Counted from the first letter of the stretch, positions 25,123-37,800 are shown. The stretch is DNA of 64,000 nt from Pempheris klunzingeri (GCF_042242105.1 NC_092029.1:22142885-22206884); one strand, 5' to 3'. Notes: generated by a model from the sequence alone, not told the origin. Numbers and translations are program-made.

Positions 25123-26432
25123 CTACTTTGAATACTTCAGGGCCAGCTGCCGGGAAATAAAACAACATCAGATGTCTCAAACAAAGACATTTCCAAATCA
25201 CAGCTCTGTTTTCTTTATTACACATATTATCAGTTCTTTGTAGCTGTATGATGATGTCACCTTGTGAGCGGTGTCTGCAAACTGCTGGGCTTTGTGCATC
25301 AGCTCCACTGTCTTGTCCTCAGCACGGGTCAGTCTGTCTCCACGCTCACCCAGAGCCACATTCATTCTCTGGACTACGTTACCCATAGTGCTCCCTGTGG
25401 CACGCTGCCCAGACTGACCTGTTCACACACACACACACAAAAGAGGAGGAAGCATGTAAAGAGAAATGTATTCAAGTCTCCTGTCGCACGTTACATTTTC
25501 CTTTTGGTACCACAGGAAGTGACCTCACTGTTCTGACAATCTGGTCAAGAGAAAGGTGTCTCAACAGCTAGTGGATGGACGGACAGACCGAGGTGTGAAC
25601 CGTCACAGAGCAGTCGGCTGATTTGCGAGCACACAGTCTGACAGTTACTGGCATCACCTGCTGCCACCCCAGTGTATCATAGCTGCTAACTAGCGAGCAG
25701 CTTTTCTTTCACTTTCAACGTTCATTTATTTGTCATTTTACAACGCAGGGCTGCAAAACTGTGGCCCCTTCATGCTGCACACACATAGAACACTGCACTC
25801 ACAATGATTCAATCCTCATTGCAAATTAGGCAAATCTGTCACGGACACTGCTGGAGCTTCCTGCTCCTGAACCCCTCCCTCCTGCACACCCCCCTCAGCT
25901 TATCCTCCAGTCAGCACCTGTCGGCTTTTTCCCCCCACTTCCCCATCCACTTTTACTGTTGACGGTCAGAAGGGAGCAAACATTCGGCCACACTGGCTCC
26001 TGCCTGTTTACACCCGTAGACATCACAGTATATATATTCATCAGTACCTCATTAGAAGCTTTTTATCCATCATAGTGTACATTTATATGCATACCAGTTC
26101 TGGTTAGGCATTTACATACTACATTACTGCACAACCTGAATACAAATGCTGTATTCCTGCACCAACTGTGAAACATGTTTGACATTGTTTCCACCCAACA
26201 CAGACCCCTACAGAAGCCGCCCACATTGAGCCTGGTTCTGTTCGAGGTTTCTTCCTGTTAAAGGGGAGTTCTTCCTCCACTGTTTCCTAATATAATATCT
26301 GATGCTGCTCATGTGGGGATTCTTGAATCCTTAATGTTGAATTCCTGAATCGTTGGTCTCTCTCTAATTAAAGAGTTTGGTCTAGACCTGCTCTTTATGG
26401 TAAGAGTCTGGAGATAATGCTGTTGTGAATTG

Positions 26433-26479
<47 letters not shown>

Positions 26480-29400
26480 TAGAGCTGATGGAAAATCTAC
26501 CAAAACAATGAACAAATTCAAAAGTTTGGAGTTTTCTGTCACTTCAAGCCTCTGTGTCAGCAGGTATCTCCCTGCTGAAGTGCCTGTGAGCCTGAGCTGT
26601 GACCCCTGACCTCCAAAGGTAATGTCTTGCTCTGATTAAATGAAGCATCACACATCACAGGTCAGCTGAGGTTAAGGATGCCGAACGTTAACTGCAGCCT
26701 GGCATGTCTCCCATCCATTACACTGCCCCTGGAAGCGGGTTCAATGGTGCAGCGTGCTCCCCGTCAGTCTCAGAGCCCCGGGCCTCCTAAAGACCCACTA
26801 TTGTACTGACCTCCCCGAAAATGACAAAGTCTCCTCTCATCTGACCGCCGCATCACAGAGAGGCCTTTCTACTGCAGCAGGGAGGTGCAGCACAGACGGG
26901 ACAATAGACAAAAAGACGGAAGGGACAGAGACTCAGAGAGACACACGAGCCCAGGATGATGTGACCTGGGGGGTCATGGTCAGGAAGGTAGGGAGGAAGT
27001 CTGAGACAGCCACAGAACACACTGGAAAAGCAGGAAATCAAACCAAATAAGAGATTAAGGATGCACCAAATGTCAAGCTATGGTCTAAACAAGAGTGCAT
27101 GCGGGCTACGTCACCGCTGAAACTGTTGCTAGGCAACATGTAAACCGTAGCTCTGCCGTCATGGCATAGCCCATGTACCTCTGTACCTGCCGGCCTGACT
27201 TCGTCTACGGATGGCCGACTATATTCTCTATATTTCTCTCCATGTTGTTTTAGTTTCTGCTTTATGTGTGTGTGTGTGTGTTTTCTTATAAACGTGTTTT
27301 TTGATTGGTGGGGGGGGCTTATAGTACAGACGATGTGGTACACGAAATGGGAGTGAGGGAGTGAGTTAAATGTGTTGCACTGAGCAATCTCAGGCCTCTT
27401 ATTTCTACCCTTACAGTGTGTCACACGGCCGATTTGCTGAACACATCAGTGGCTTCATGAACAGAACAAAATAAGAAGTACACCCTGGAACAGGAGTGGT
27501 GCTGATAATCAGGTTAAACATGCTAACATTTCTAAGGATGTTGTTTTTAAAATGCCAATAGTAACATGTGAAGAGTCAGTCTGCTGGCAGGTCTTCAGAA
27601 AGGTGGCACTGCTGGACTATTTTACAAGACATTACATTTCAGAGTCAACAATATATCAAGAGAGGAAAATGTATTTTCATTAATGGTCCCTTGCAGCCAA
27701 ACAATATTACTTTGGTAAATATTTAAACGCCTAGTGAAGGTAACCCATCATTTTTCAGCACGATGGAGAGTGAATGATCAGAGTACTGCAGCTCAATCAC
27801 TATTCTAATCGAAATTGAAAATGAAACCCCCACACTGATAAGAGGAACCGAAAGAATCTGTGATTCACTGCTGAAGTGAATGCAGACTGTGCTAGAGAGG
27901 GTCGTCCACAGATCAGAAGATCCAACTGTCAGTGTCTGGCCAGAGGGGGGCCTGGAACCACACACTGAACCTCAAAATGCTGCTGAAGCTGAAGCTCTTG
28001 GGGGTGTGAAGGTGTGTGAATGGTTAGTTCCCCCTGATGAGCAGAGCAGCTAGCATGGTACCTGCCATCAGTGTGTGACTGGTGTGTGAATGTCACTGTA
28101 GTGTTAAAGAGCGGTGGAACAAGACTAGAAGACAAGAACAGTCGATTTACCATTTACTCTCAGCCTCTCGCACCTCTGGAGAACATCACACAGTGCCAGA
28201 GACTGCACCTCCTACTCCCACACACATCAAACCTTCTCACGTTCACTTTCAAATGAATACAAGGATGAAACATGGACCAAATGCGCAAGCTAAAAGGAAA
28301 TATGATGACGTTACAAGAAGCAAAACTGAGTAGAATTGAGAAGAAATTGAGAGAAGGCCGGAGAGTTGTAGCTTCAAAAAACAGATGACTAAAAATATCT
28401 GTACTGATGTGTAGTACAACGTTTTTATGTCCAATAACAAATGTGAGAAATTCTTGCTGAAAAACGAGTCGTTTTCTTTTTCTTTTTTTTGGGCTGCTCA
28501 AAGCACCAATACAGTAATTACATGAACAAACACATCAGAATCCAAACAGCGGCTCATTTGACCACAGCTCTTAGTCCTATAAACCCTCCACTGTGAGGGT
28601 GATAGTCTTCCTCACCTCCGCTGTCCGGTTCTCATAAAACTAACCTGTCTGTTCACTTTGGAAGAGCGACGGCCAATGGGGCATCAGCCCGAGCAGTGGT
28701 GTGGCTTCACCACCCAGTCAGATACTCTGTAAGTCCATATGTACACTGGATGGGTCACTGATCACAGCTTAGGAAGATACCCTCTTGACTTGTTAAACTG
28801 ACACCGAAGCCTCAAATTATCTTCGGCTGAACTTCAGAATGTGCTTCACACAGAACTGTGGATTTTGTCTTCTACACATGGGCCTGTGAATACTGTATCA
28901 ACATAGACTTGAAAAAAGTGAAAATATCCTTTAAGCACACTTGTGGGTCACTGTCTGCACACATCTGTCTGCTGCTCACACTCACCCTCCTTCTACTGAC
29001 TGGGGAGGAAAAAGCCAGAGTCCTCCTTTATCACCTGGAGACCTCAAACGGCTCCAGCTTCACTTTCATTTACAAAATCCTGAAAATGCATGGAAACATC
29101 TGCTGTAGGTGCTGAAACCATGAGGTCCACCCCTGGAAGCTCACCAATCACCTCTGGATGTCACACAGACCACTAAAAAGGCAAGTTCTTAACGTCTTTC
29201 AGCCTCACAGACTTCCTGGTACGCAGTAAATACGCAGTCTCCAAGCACAAATGGAGATAATCCTGATGACATCACTGTGACATCACCATCAGGATTATTT
29301 TCTCAGACTTGACTAAACTCCTCACGAGTCACAGAAGACATCACACTATGCTTCCGACAGGCTCAGTCGCACTAACCATTTCTAGTAAACATAGAAGTGA

Positions 29401-32361
29401 AATGGCCCTTTAATCGCTGCCTTACCTCGGCCTGGTGATCGACTCTGTTTTGCCACCATCATATTCTTCATACGGTTCAAGAAGGCCTTGCAGCGGTAGA
29501 TGACCAGGTTCATGCTGCAGGCATCTGAAAGAACAAGGGAAGCACGTGAGCACTGGGCTCATCCACGTGTGAACCAAATGATTCCCAGAGTACCACATCC
29601 CTCAGCGATCATGTGACACTACCTCCTGTGAGTTTGGACTGGCAGTTGATGAACTCTGCCCGTCTGGGGGGAACGTAGCTCTTCCGTCGGGCCTGCAGGC
29701 TTCTGGACGCGGAGCCTGGCGCCGAGTCACTAGGACCAGCTGCGGCCTCGCGCTTAGCCAACTGACTCGCTCTCCCCTGGCGGCCCACCTTGCCTGGCTT
29801 TCCGGTCTTTCCCAGACTTCCTGCTTTCCCCTCCCAGTAGGTCTGGCAGGCGTGGTACAGGATCTGGACAAAGATGCACTTCTCTGCTGATGAGCTGGCC
29901 ACCCACTGGTCCACAGTATTGTCAAACACCAGGTCAAACTCTGGGCTGTCCTGGAGGAGCAGAGAACAGGAGAAGTCAGCAAAAATATACATCTCACCAC
30001 TACTGGTAAGAAAAGAGAGTCCGAATGTCGCTGACCCTGTTGGGGTTGATGCCGTTGACCTGTCGGAGCTGTTCCACCGTCCACTGGGACCTCCTGGTGA
30101 AGGACGGGGAGCCACCAAACTGCTTCACCTTTGTAATGAGGAGCTGGTGTGGCCTTGTGTTGGTCACTGGGTAACAGATCAAACACAAAAGTGATGTCTT
30201 CAATAGGAGTTTCACAGTGGAACAACCTGTTTCCATGACAGCTGTGCTGAGAGTTTAAAAAGCCTTTTGTTAACTTGAATACTCATGTTTCCAGTCAGAG
30301 ACACTGACTGCACGTTAGGTGGTGATACAGTCAGATTTGGTGAACCTAAGGAGGAGGTGGGGCTGGTAGAAGAAGCTGTAGGAACCTGCAGTGTTGGCAG
30401 GGAGCCGGACAGAGTTCAGCAAGTGAACTGTGTTTGACACAGTTCACTTGCTGAACTGAATTGACCGTACAAGGCACAAAGTTCACTTATTCTTCATTCT
30501 ATAACACAGAGATGCACAGTGACACGCGAGCTGTGGTCCAAATTGCTACATAAGAAAAAACTATTCATCCTGATTCATCATTTAGTGGAGCTACAGAGCA
30601 CATTACTTCCTGTTTAACAGAGCCTTCATCACATGTGGAGGCAGTCTGAGGTAAAGGGAGCTGTTATCACTTAACGATGCAGGAGTCACAAAAAAAGAAT
30701 CAAAAAGGCATTTGTCCCAAGTTCACACTTCAAATAATCTTTGAGACACAAACTGAACAGACTGCACTGCTGGAGACGAGGCACAGCATGAATCAGCAGG
30801 TCAGTCAGACTCAGCCAACTTCTCCTCACTAGGTTTGATTGCAGTGATTAATGTGTTCGCTTTAAATGCACATTTAAACTTCGCAGATTTACAAACTGTC
30901 CACCACATCACTCGGAGAGCTAGAGCTGAACTACAGATTGTTCTTCTACGTTCCCCCTCTGCCCGCCAAAATAAAACAGTTTAATGCTGGATTCAGACAT
31001 TCGGGCTGTATAGAGTGGAGGAGTAACAGTGTATGGAGGAGGAGGAGGCCGCCACAGTCAAACATCACCAGCTGGTGAGAACAGCAGCAGTGCATTCTGG
31101 TTGCTGTAGGTTTTCTATCTTTGGAGCAAAAATCTTCCTGTTTTCAGACAAACGTGTTCCTTCTCTGCAGCAGAGACGGCCCAGTTTGATGAAGAGACTT
31201 GTTGCAGTCCCCGTTTGACACAGAAGCTTTAAACTGCATCTCAACAAGCTTCCTGCGCGGTGGTGTCGGAGCGAGTCACTTTGGTGGTGGTGCACAGCTA
31301 CATTGTGCTTTTGGCTTCGGACGGATACGCTGGCTGTCACTAGGAGCTCTCCATCCTCCATGTCCACTGACAGCTCTGCTCCCGAACAATGGCTGCTGCT
31401 GTGATGCACTGTTCAACAATGCATCTGTTCTGAGCTACAAAAACTGTGTGTGAGCGACACAGAAACAGGCTTCGTTTGCAAAAGTGATGCTGGAACAAAA
31501 CAAACCAAAAGGTCAGAGTGTGAATGTTCGAACCACGGACAGGCTGCTTCATGTGGGGGGGTGAGTGAGCTGCCGTCTCTCCTCTCCTGCCATCACAATG
31601 CCCACAGGAAGCATCTGAAAGTGAAATAAAGGCACAATGCCAAAAAAAAATAATGAAATCATATGTTTTTGTCTTTGTAAGATTCTTTGTCAGTCATATG
31701 TCTGCTTCCTGGTGGCTGTGAGGAAGCAGTGGGGATGTTTAGGGCAGGTTAAGCTCAGGAAGCAATCAGGGTGAGAAGAATGGTCTGGAGTGTCTGTCCA
31801 CACAAACCTGCACACCAAGAGCTCCTGAACAACTAATGCTGTCATTTTTCTTGTTAGGACAAAAGAATTCAAATAATGTATGTTTCAAAGGAAGCAAACA
31901 GTGTAACAAGCGACGCTGATGATGCTATTTTGACTCTGAACTTTGATTTTGTCATCATAATTCATTTAAATCAATCCCTTATTAATCAAATGTACATTTG
32001 ACGCTATTAAAGTGTTAAGATAAAAGTTCTACATGATACATGATGATCTGTGGACATGAATGAGCTCATTCGTCTCCTGCTTCACTTTTCACTGTGTCTG
32101 TGCTGAACACAGCTCAGAGGCCTGGAGGTTGTAGACAGACGGACTTTACAGGCTCTGAATTATCATTTGAGTGACAACATAAAGACATTGTGAAAGTGGG
32201 ACCGAACCTGAGACACAGATGAACGTGGTGTAGTCTCCTGAGGCTCCAGTAGGAAGGAAGGACATCCTCTTCCTCTTCCTCCTCCGCACCTCCACTGCCA
32301 CCAGCATGCGCTCATCCCGGGGGATGAAGACCTCTTTGTTGATGGCAGACTGAATGTTCAT
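25123..32361 (-). CDS. stxbp6l: syntaxin-binding protein 6 (amisyn)-like
   Basis: Coding exons on the minus strand are 32361-32208, 30166-30036, 29950-29623, 29524-29426, 25418-25261 and 25146-25123. All introns are GT-AG and phases agree, giving 894 nt or 297 residues. Amisyn-family proteins bind syntaxin and PIP2 and inhibit SNARE-driven exocytosis. The N-terminal Sec3-like PH domain (about 1-135) begins MNIQSAINKEVFIPRDERML and continues ITKVKQFGGS, QLRQVNGINPN and EFDLVF...QWVASSSAEK. EFINCQSKLTGG follows at about 194-204. A C-terminal R-SNARE-like coiled coil contains ALGERGDRLTRAEDKT and KAQQFADTAHK, and the last exon adds LALKYSK and the stop. Human STXBP6 is about 210 residues; the excess is a Gly/Lys/Arg-rich insert (about 136-193) and a 33-codon exon (MNLVIYRCKAFLNRMKN). 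That excess points to the fish 'like' paralogue rather than STXBP6 itself, but the paralogue call is inferred. The ATG follows a spliced 5' UTR. Confidence 0.85.
26190..26478 (+). mobile_element. L2-like LINE 3' end
   Basis: A 3'-UTR-only copy running from CCACCCAACACAGACCCC through CTTCCTGTTAAAGGGGAG and ATTGGCGCTTTATAAATAAA to a short GATT tail. It sits in the intron between the fourth and fifth coding exons of the amisyn-like gene, in antisense orientation to it. Confidence 0.8.
27895..28130 (+). repeat. SINE-like interspersed repeat, copy 2
   Basis: The order GTCCACAGATCAGAAGATCC, CACTGAACCTCAAAATGCTG, GTGTGTGAATGTCACTGTAG and AAGAGCGGTGGAACAAGACT follows the same layout as the 17,730 copy and a well-known fish repeat. 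It lies in an intron of the amisyn-like gene. Confidence 0.5.
29257..29298. repeat. 12-bp inverted repeat with 18-nt spacer
   Basis: ATAATCCTGATG (29257-29268) and CATCAGGATTAT (29287-29298) are exact reverse complements, flanking ACATCACTGTGACATCAC. It is intronic in the amisyn-like gene, about 130 bp downstream of its 99-nt exon. No function can be assigned. Confidence 0.6.
30413..30457. repeat. perfect 21-bp inverted repeat with 3-nt loop
   Basis: The left arm at 30413-30433 starts AGTTCAGCAAGTGAACTG and the right arm at 30437-30457 is its exact reverse complement, separated by TTG. It lies about 250 bp upstream of the second coding exon of the amisyn-like gene (within its first coding intron). 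The loop is too small for a typical microRNA precursor; cruciform formation or a recent inverted duplication is more likely. Confidence 0.8.
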
Positions 32362-33076
32362 TGTCGTCCTGAGACCTACACAGGTGATGGATGGGCATGG
32401 CTGTGCTTGTTAGGCCTGTTCAGACAATGGACTAATGTCCAGCCAGTGGGCACTGACGGAAAGACTGAAAGACTGCAGGATCAAGAGTCAGTGGGTTTGT
32501 AACAAACACGGCTGACTTCAGATCAGCCCTCACAACATAGAAGAAGTCACTGGATCCTTCTGGAAGGATTCCAGAGTTCAAAGCTCAAAAATGAGTGTGA
32601 CCACTTCATACAGAGACACCAGCACTCACACACCAGAAGTATGAGAACAATGAAACTCCATTTAAAAGAGAAAGTGAGGACACGACGTCAACATTAGTAA
32701 AACCAGTGATAATGTGGTTTCTCCTCCACTCTGAGCTGGATTCTTTGGTTTGGTTCTGGTGCCTCTGATGATGGAACTTTTACTTTTACTTTCATTTCAT
32801 CTAATCCTTCATCAGAAAAGATCTACAGACTAATCAGCACTACTGAGACAGGAGAGTCAGACTCCAGGTGAGCCCTTCAGCATGGGAAGACTTTACAGGA
32901 CAGTCATGAACTCTGTAGAAGACTTTCTACAACAGTTATTCATTAGACTTAAAACTACTGCTGGACCTCATGCTGCTCTTAGGCTCAGCTTGCCGACATA
33001 ATAACCAGGTGACACCCCCACAGGACTCATCTAGACAGTCCCTGCAGCACCCTGAGGATCCGTGAGGTGAGCCTAC

Positions 33077-33177
33077 CTGCTCTCGTCCTCTGAAGCCTCC
33101 ACAGGGACCCGGTCCTCAGGTCAGAGCTCCAGCCAGCAGCCTGTTGGATCCACCGGATCACTCTCCATCCATTTATA
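33077..33177 (-). promoter_or_regulatory. TATA-box promoter and 5' UTR exon of the amisyn-like gene
   Basis: On the minus strand GGCTATAAATGG places a TATA box at 33177-33171 in a GC-rich setting (CGCGCGCGG just upstream). Transcription would start about 25-30 bp downstream, near 33,145. A donor CAG|GTAGGC ends the non-coding exon at 33077, and an acceptor TAG at 32377-32376 opens the exon carrying the start codon 14 nt further on. The start site itself is inferred. Confidence 0.55.
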
Positions 33178-33199
33178 GCCGCGCGCAGCACACTGCGCC

Positions 33200-33530
33200 T
33201 CACTGTGAGGGCGAGGATCCACCGAGATCCGTCCCATTTAACGGGCTGACAGGCACGTGGTCAGAGCACGGGGGTGGGGGGGGGGCATTATCAATAAAAT
33301 AGTCCGCATTGAATCCGTAGTTATTCCAGCATCATTACACTACTGTTATGTTTTCTGTTATAGTTTGGACCATCTACACTATATCTATTACATTACTATC
33401 TGTTTGTATGTCTTGTGCTTGAGTTAAATGTGTGTTTGCTCTGTCTGTGTCAGAACATGAGAGCAGTAGAAAAACCAAAGTCACATTCCTTGTATGTGGA
33501 CAATAAGAGCTGATTTGGATTCTGAATGAC
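33200..33530. other. unassigned sequence upstream of the amisyn-like promoter
   Basis: A G-rich stretch occurs near 33,271-33,286 (GGGGGTGGGGGGGGGG). Otherwise nothing is recognised. Confidence 0.4.
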
Positions 33531-33534
33531 ATCC

Positions 33535-33835
33535 TTCTGGGGGTCCTTCATGATCGGGACCGTCCGCCCTTGTTTCATCCATCAGCAGTTGGTTCATATG
33601 TGCTGCTGGGCGTTCATGGAGTAGGGTTAGTTTCTTCAGCTAGTAGGTGTGGATCATGTCAGGGCTCTTCATACAGGACACTCTCTGTTGGATGTCTGTC
33701 ATCGTGATGGTCACTGGCTTTTTTGCTTCTCTGTGTATCTCTTCAGTCAGGTATCCAGGGCACCTCCTTCTCCGTGTTGCCTTGATTTTTGCCTCCAGCC
33801 TCCTTCTCCATGGAAGACGAGCAGCACATGCAACA
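33535..33835 (-). pseudogene. Rex6/Dong-like LINE fragment (R4 clade)
   Basis: The minus-strand frame contains PVTITMTDIQQRVSCMKSPD and MIHTY, a stop, then LKKLTLLHERPAAHMNQLL and a MKDP motif at the 3' end. This order is characteristic of the region before the RT core in fish Dong/Rex6-type LINEs; the clade name is from memory. The in-frame stop, apparent small internal deletion and short length make it a fossil. Confidence 0.55.
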
Positions 33836-34059
33836 TAACTCACTGCACTGTACTCCTCATGTTTCATTAGGACCTGATTCTCATTATGAAAAGAAATGGT
33901 ACAAAGCTGAATGCAAAAATGAGCGTCTTTCACTCACACGCTTGTTTTGGACAGAATCTAAATGTGTTGCATCAGTCAAATTAACTCCTGCGCAGGAACA
34001 AGTGTTTCATATGTGTGATTCAGCCCCTCGTTTCCCTCTCTAAACACTCAAAAGATAGG

Positions 34060-34442
34060 AGGGAGGATTTGGGGCCTAACTCTGATCTCATTCTCTGTGT
34101 AGATGGCTCAGCATCACGCAATCCCGCCACTGGACAAAATCAAACAGGATATGCAGTTGTCACACAGCATGACGAAGCATGTAAACTGGCTAAAGACAGA
34201 ACTGTCACAGTTTACACTGACTCCAGATATGCATTTGGTGTTGTACATGATTTTGGTGCGTTGTGGAAACACAGACAGTTTTTAAATCTGAAGGCAAACC
34301 TATCTTACATTGTGAAAAAGTGGCTGCATAGTCAGATGCTATCCTTCTGCCAAAAGCTATCGCTGTGTGTAAATGTCTGTCTCACACTAACAATGTTGAC
34401 TCAGTCTCTATGGGAAATGCAAAGGCTGATGCAGCTGTAAAA
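34060..34442 (+). pseudogene. retroviral-type pol RNase H fragment (degenerate)
   Basis: One frame shows CVDGSAS (the first catalytic Asp context) and, further on, VTVYTDSRYAFGVVHDFG (TDSRYA is the classic retroviral RNase H motif). Frames then shift to a region with CLSHTNNVDSVSMGNAKADA. The stretch between the first two motifs is much shorter than usual, so an internal deletion is likely. No LTRs, integrase or envelope are visible nearby. It is an old endogenous retrovirus or related LTR-element fragment that cannot encode a working enzyme. Confidence 0.65.
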
Positions 34443-34870
34443 GGAGCAACACACACACACGCTTTCAGCTATCAGGCTCTTCTCCTGTGGAACCTCCTTC
34501 CATTTGGGTTGGGGGGGCAGACACCCTCTCTACATTTAAGAGTAGACTAAAAACCTTCCTTAGTGATAAAGCCTATAGTTTAGGGCTGGATCAGGCCTTG
34601 GACCAGCCCCTAGTTATGCTGCTGTAGGCTCAGACTGCCGGGGGACTCCCATGATGCACTGGGCTCCTCTCTCCTCCTCTTCCTCTCCATCCTTATGCTT
34701 GTCACATTCCTATTATCAGTGCTATAGTTGCTGTTAGTATATTGTTTGCTGTTTGTTCTCTCTCTGTCCAACCTCCACCCCACATGGACCCTGACAGAAA
34801 ACCGCCCCCTCCCCCTGAGCCTGGTTCTGTTCGAAGTTTCTTCCTGTTAAAGGGGAGTTTTTCCTGCCAC
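34443..34870 (+). mobile_element. L2-like LINE 3' UTR fragment
   Basis: It starts at TTTCAGCTATCAGGCTCTTC, the point just after the RT frame in the 3,880 copy, and runs through GCCTATAGTTTAGGGCTGG and TTCTTCCTGTTAAAGGGGAG. It lacks the 44-bp tandem units and the GATT tail, so it is truncated at its 3' end too. It abuts the RNase H fragment directly. Confidence 0.75.
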
Positions 34871-37800
34871 TGTTGCCTGTTATAGCTCTGCTCCCTGAGA
34901 TCCTCCTTTCTGCAGCACAGAAAGCCTCCTGTGTCACAGTAAGACTCTGTCTCACTCTCTGCAGACTGCTATGATCTCTGTCCGGTTGTCTGACCTTTTT
35001 TGCAAAGAACAAACCTTACAAAGACATCCTGCTTTCCAAAGTCTTATTTCAGTTCTCACCAATAGAATAATGTCCACAGCAAAAGCTAACCTAGAGCTGA
35101 TGAGCTCAGCCTAAATGAATGAGTGGAGACCAGAGGGAGGTGTGGGTCACCTTTATTGAAAAGAAAAGTCAGAGATCTGTTAAGGTAAAGCACCACATGA
35201 TCTGAGAAGGAACAGTACAGCAAGGGTAGACGGGGGGGGGGCATGACCACAGAGACACAGTGTCCTCATGTTCAACTACTTCACTCAGTTAAGGAGGTGG
35301 ACTGTAATCCACAGGTGTTTAATCAGTCCTGGCACTGCTCATCGGCACGTTGATCAGATGCTATGTAACATTTTTTTTAACAACAGAAAAGTGAAAAATG
35401 GCACTTTACAAAGTCACACAATGTAAACAGTCCACTGCTGTGTCCAATCAGTCACAGACTGACAGTCCTATATCACTAAACCTTTTTCTTTCCAGGAAAT
35501 TCTTCTACACACATCTGTCTAACATCATGAAGAGGAGGGGAACCTGGACAGCGTGTATTCAGATGCTTACATATGGCACAGGTAACAGGGAAGGTGCTCC
35601 ACAGGAAGGAGATATTCGGTTATTCCTGTGATGCTGAGCAGAGAGTCATGTAAACAAGGACAGACAGGGTAAGCACACGTTAAGACGACACAGCCACCAC
35701 CAGCCACAGACCAACACCAGCACGGATTAGAAGTGAGGAGGCTGCCATCTGCTGCTGCAAACATGTACCCCGTCCATATGACTTACTGCTGCCACTACTG
35801 GAGAAATGTTATGGCACTTATTAAGTATATCTGTAATGGAAATGTTTAGTGCCCATACAAACAGTTATGTGTGACTAGTGTAGCAAAGTCTGTCCTGACT
35901 GTTAGATTCATACACCGTAGGTCCAGCATTTCTCTCCAGCCTACACACAGCACTACTCATCGCCCACAAAGATTTCAAAGGGATCAATAGTATACTCATC
36001 TTTGATGCTAACATACATACGTCCTCATGCTGCCCCACCCTGTCAGTAAATGGGATTGTTTGGTCACAAAGACAATTAAGGAAATAGAAAGTGAATACAA
36101 ACGAGGAGCTGATCACATACTAGAATACTTCAAGTCATTTTAAAAATACTATTTTCATGGAGCTTTGTACATTGTGGTCATTTAGGCCTGATGTGGTTTT
36201 ATTCTAATCTGATATTACTAACTACTTGAATCAGCCCCACTGCCATTATGTTTTCCCCTAAACACAAGTGTCACTGCACTTATAGTTAAGTTGACTCAAC
36301 TGTAAGAGCTGCTGGTGGCCAGAGGGGAAGAAGTCTAATTAGAGCATCACAAAGCTTTGTGGAGGCAGAGCAGGACTGGAGTGAGGAATCATTTCACCAA
36401 GAGACTTCAAGCTCACTGTGCAGAGCCAGGTCCACAGGCTCCACCCCCCCACACAGGTCAACATGAGCACAGCCAGGGAGAACACCTAACAGTACTGTGA
36501 ACAGGGATCACAACAGAACAGTGAACATAAAGGGACAATAGGACGTGGTAAGCTTCATTCATGGCAGGTTTGAATGGTTCTCAGTTTGTCATTAAAGTCA
36601 CTGAATCCAAACGTAGACCTCTTTGGTCTGCATGCTCATGTCTCCACGTCTCAGCTCAATTCAAAGGAATCAAAGCCCGTAATCTATGTACATGGCACAT
36701 ACCCATATCATGCTTTGAGTCTAAGTGTGGCTTTAATTCCTTAAAAAAATCAAAATGCTTAAAAGATCAATAAATAAAAGTGAAAAAATATCGTCAGATG
36801 TAACAGTTTTTGGACCACAGAGTATTCACACACACAGCTTAGTGGTACCAAACACTACAGACACTAGTTGGTGCTTGACTCTGCTAACAGATGAAGGATA
36901 ACTTGGTAAGTCATAGATATGTCAGTGTTCTTTGAGCCTAAAGTTGGACTGAGATTACAGTCATGTCGTCATCCTACGAGGAGTAAGAGCTTTAACAGCT
37001 CAGTAACAACTAGTCTGTCAGCAGCTCACACATGTTTGTCCACCAACGTGTTACCATGTAAATGTCAATGTTCAGGCCAACAGGCCAGTCCATGGAAGCA
37101 TGATGACGCCACACGTATTGATATGAGAGTAAAGTAGCTCCATCAAGTGAAGTCTTCTGTTAATGGAGAGCTCTAATGGTTCCTCCTGTCTGTACTGGCC
37201 ATGAAGCCACTCAGTGCTGCAGTGCTCTTGTAGCTCATAGTAGCCACAACCTGAAGCGTCACTCACTACGTTTGCATGCATTCTGAAACCGGGTTACTCA
37301 GAGAAACCAGGTTACGCAGCTACTCTGGGAACTTGTCTACACTGTAGTAACCAGGGGCCAGATGTGTAAAAGAAGAATGTGCACACCTCATGCACACCTC
37401 AGACCAGCGAACACGCTTCTCTGCTGACAGTTGAGTGCGATGTGAATGTGGACGTGACAAGTGACTCTGAGCAGCTCTTTAGTCCGCAGCAACTCCTCGT
37501 CTCAGACAAGGAACAGAAAAGCTTTGTGTTATGTTCAGTCAAAGGGATTTGAATTATTTAAAATTTTAGTGATCTCTCCTTTCATCCAGTCGTCTGGTTA
37601 CTCGTGCAACAGTGTGTAAAACTGTCAAATACATGAAAGAGGAACCTGCGTTCTCCAGGAGAACCCTAGCTGTAGAAGTCCATGCCAGGTTTCCTGTTTA
37701 CACACAAGAAACCCAACAGTCAAAGTACGATAAAGAAACCCAACTGGAGCCTGCTTCAAATCTATTTTCCTCCATTTTAAGTATAACTACAGTGATTGTA

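Noticed and set aside
31033..31552. Overlapping frames on both strands near the amisyn-like first intron
   Set aside because: Frames on both strands without motifs; the true exons of the gene on either side are accounted for with matching phases.
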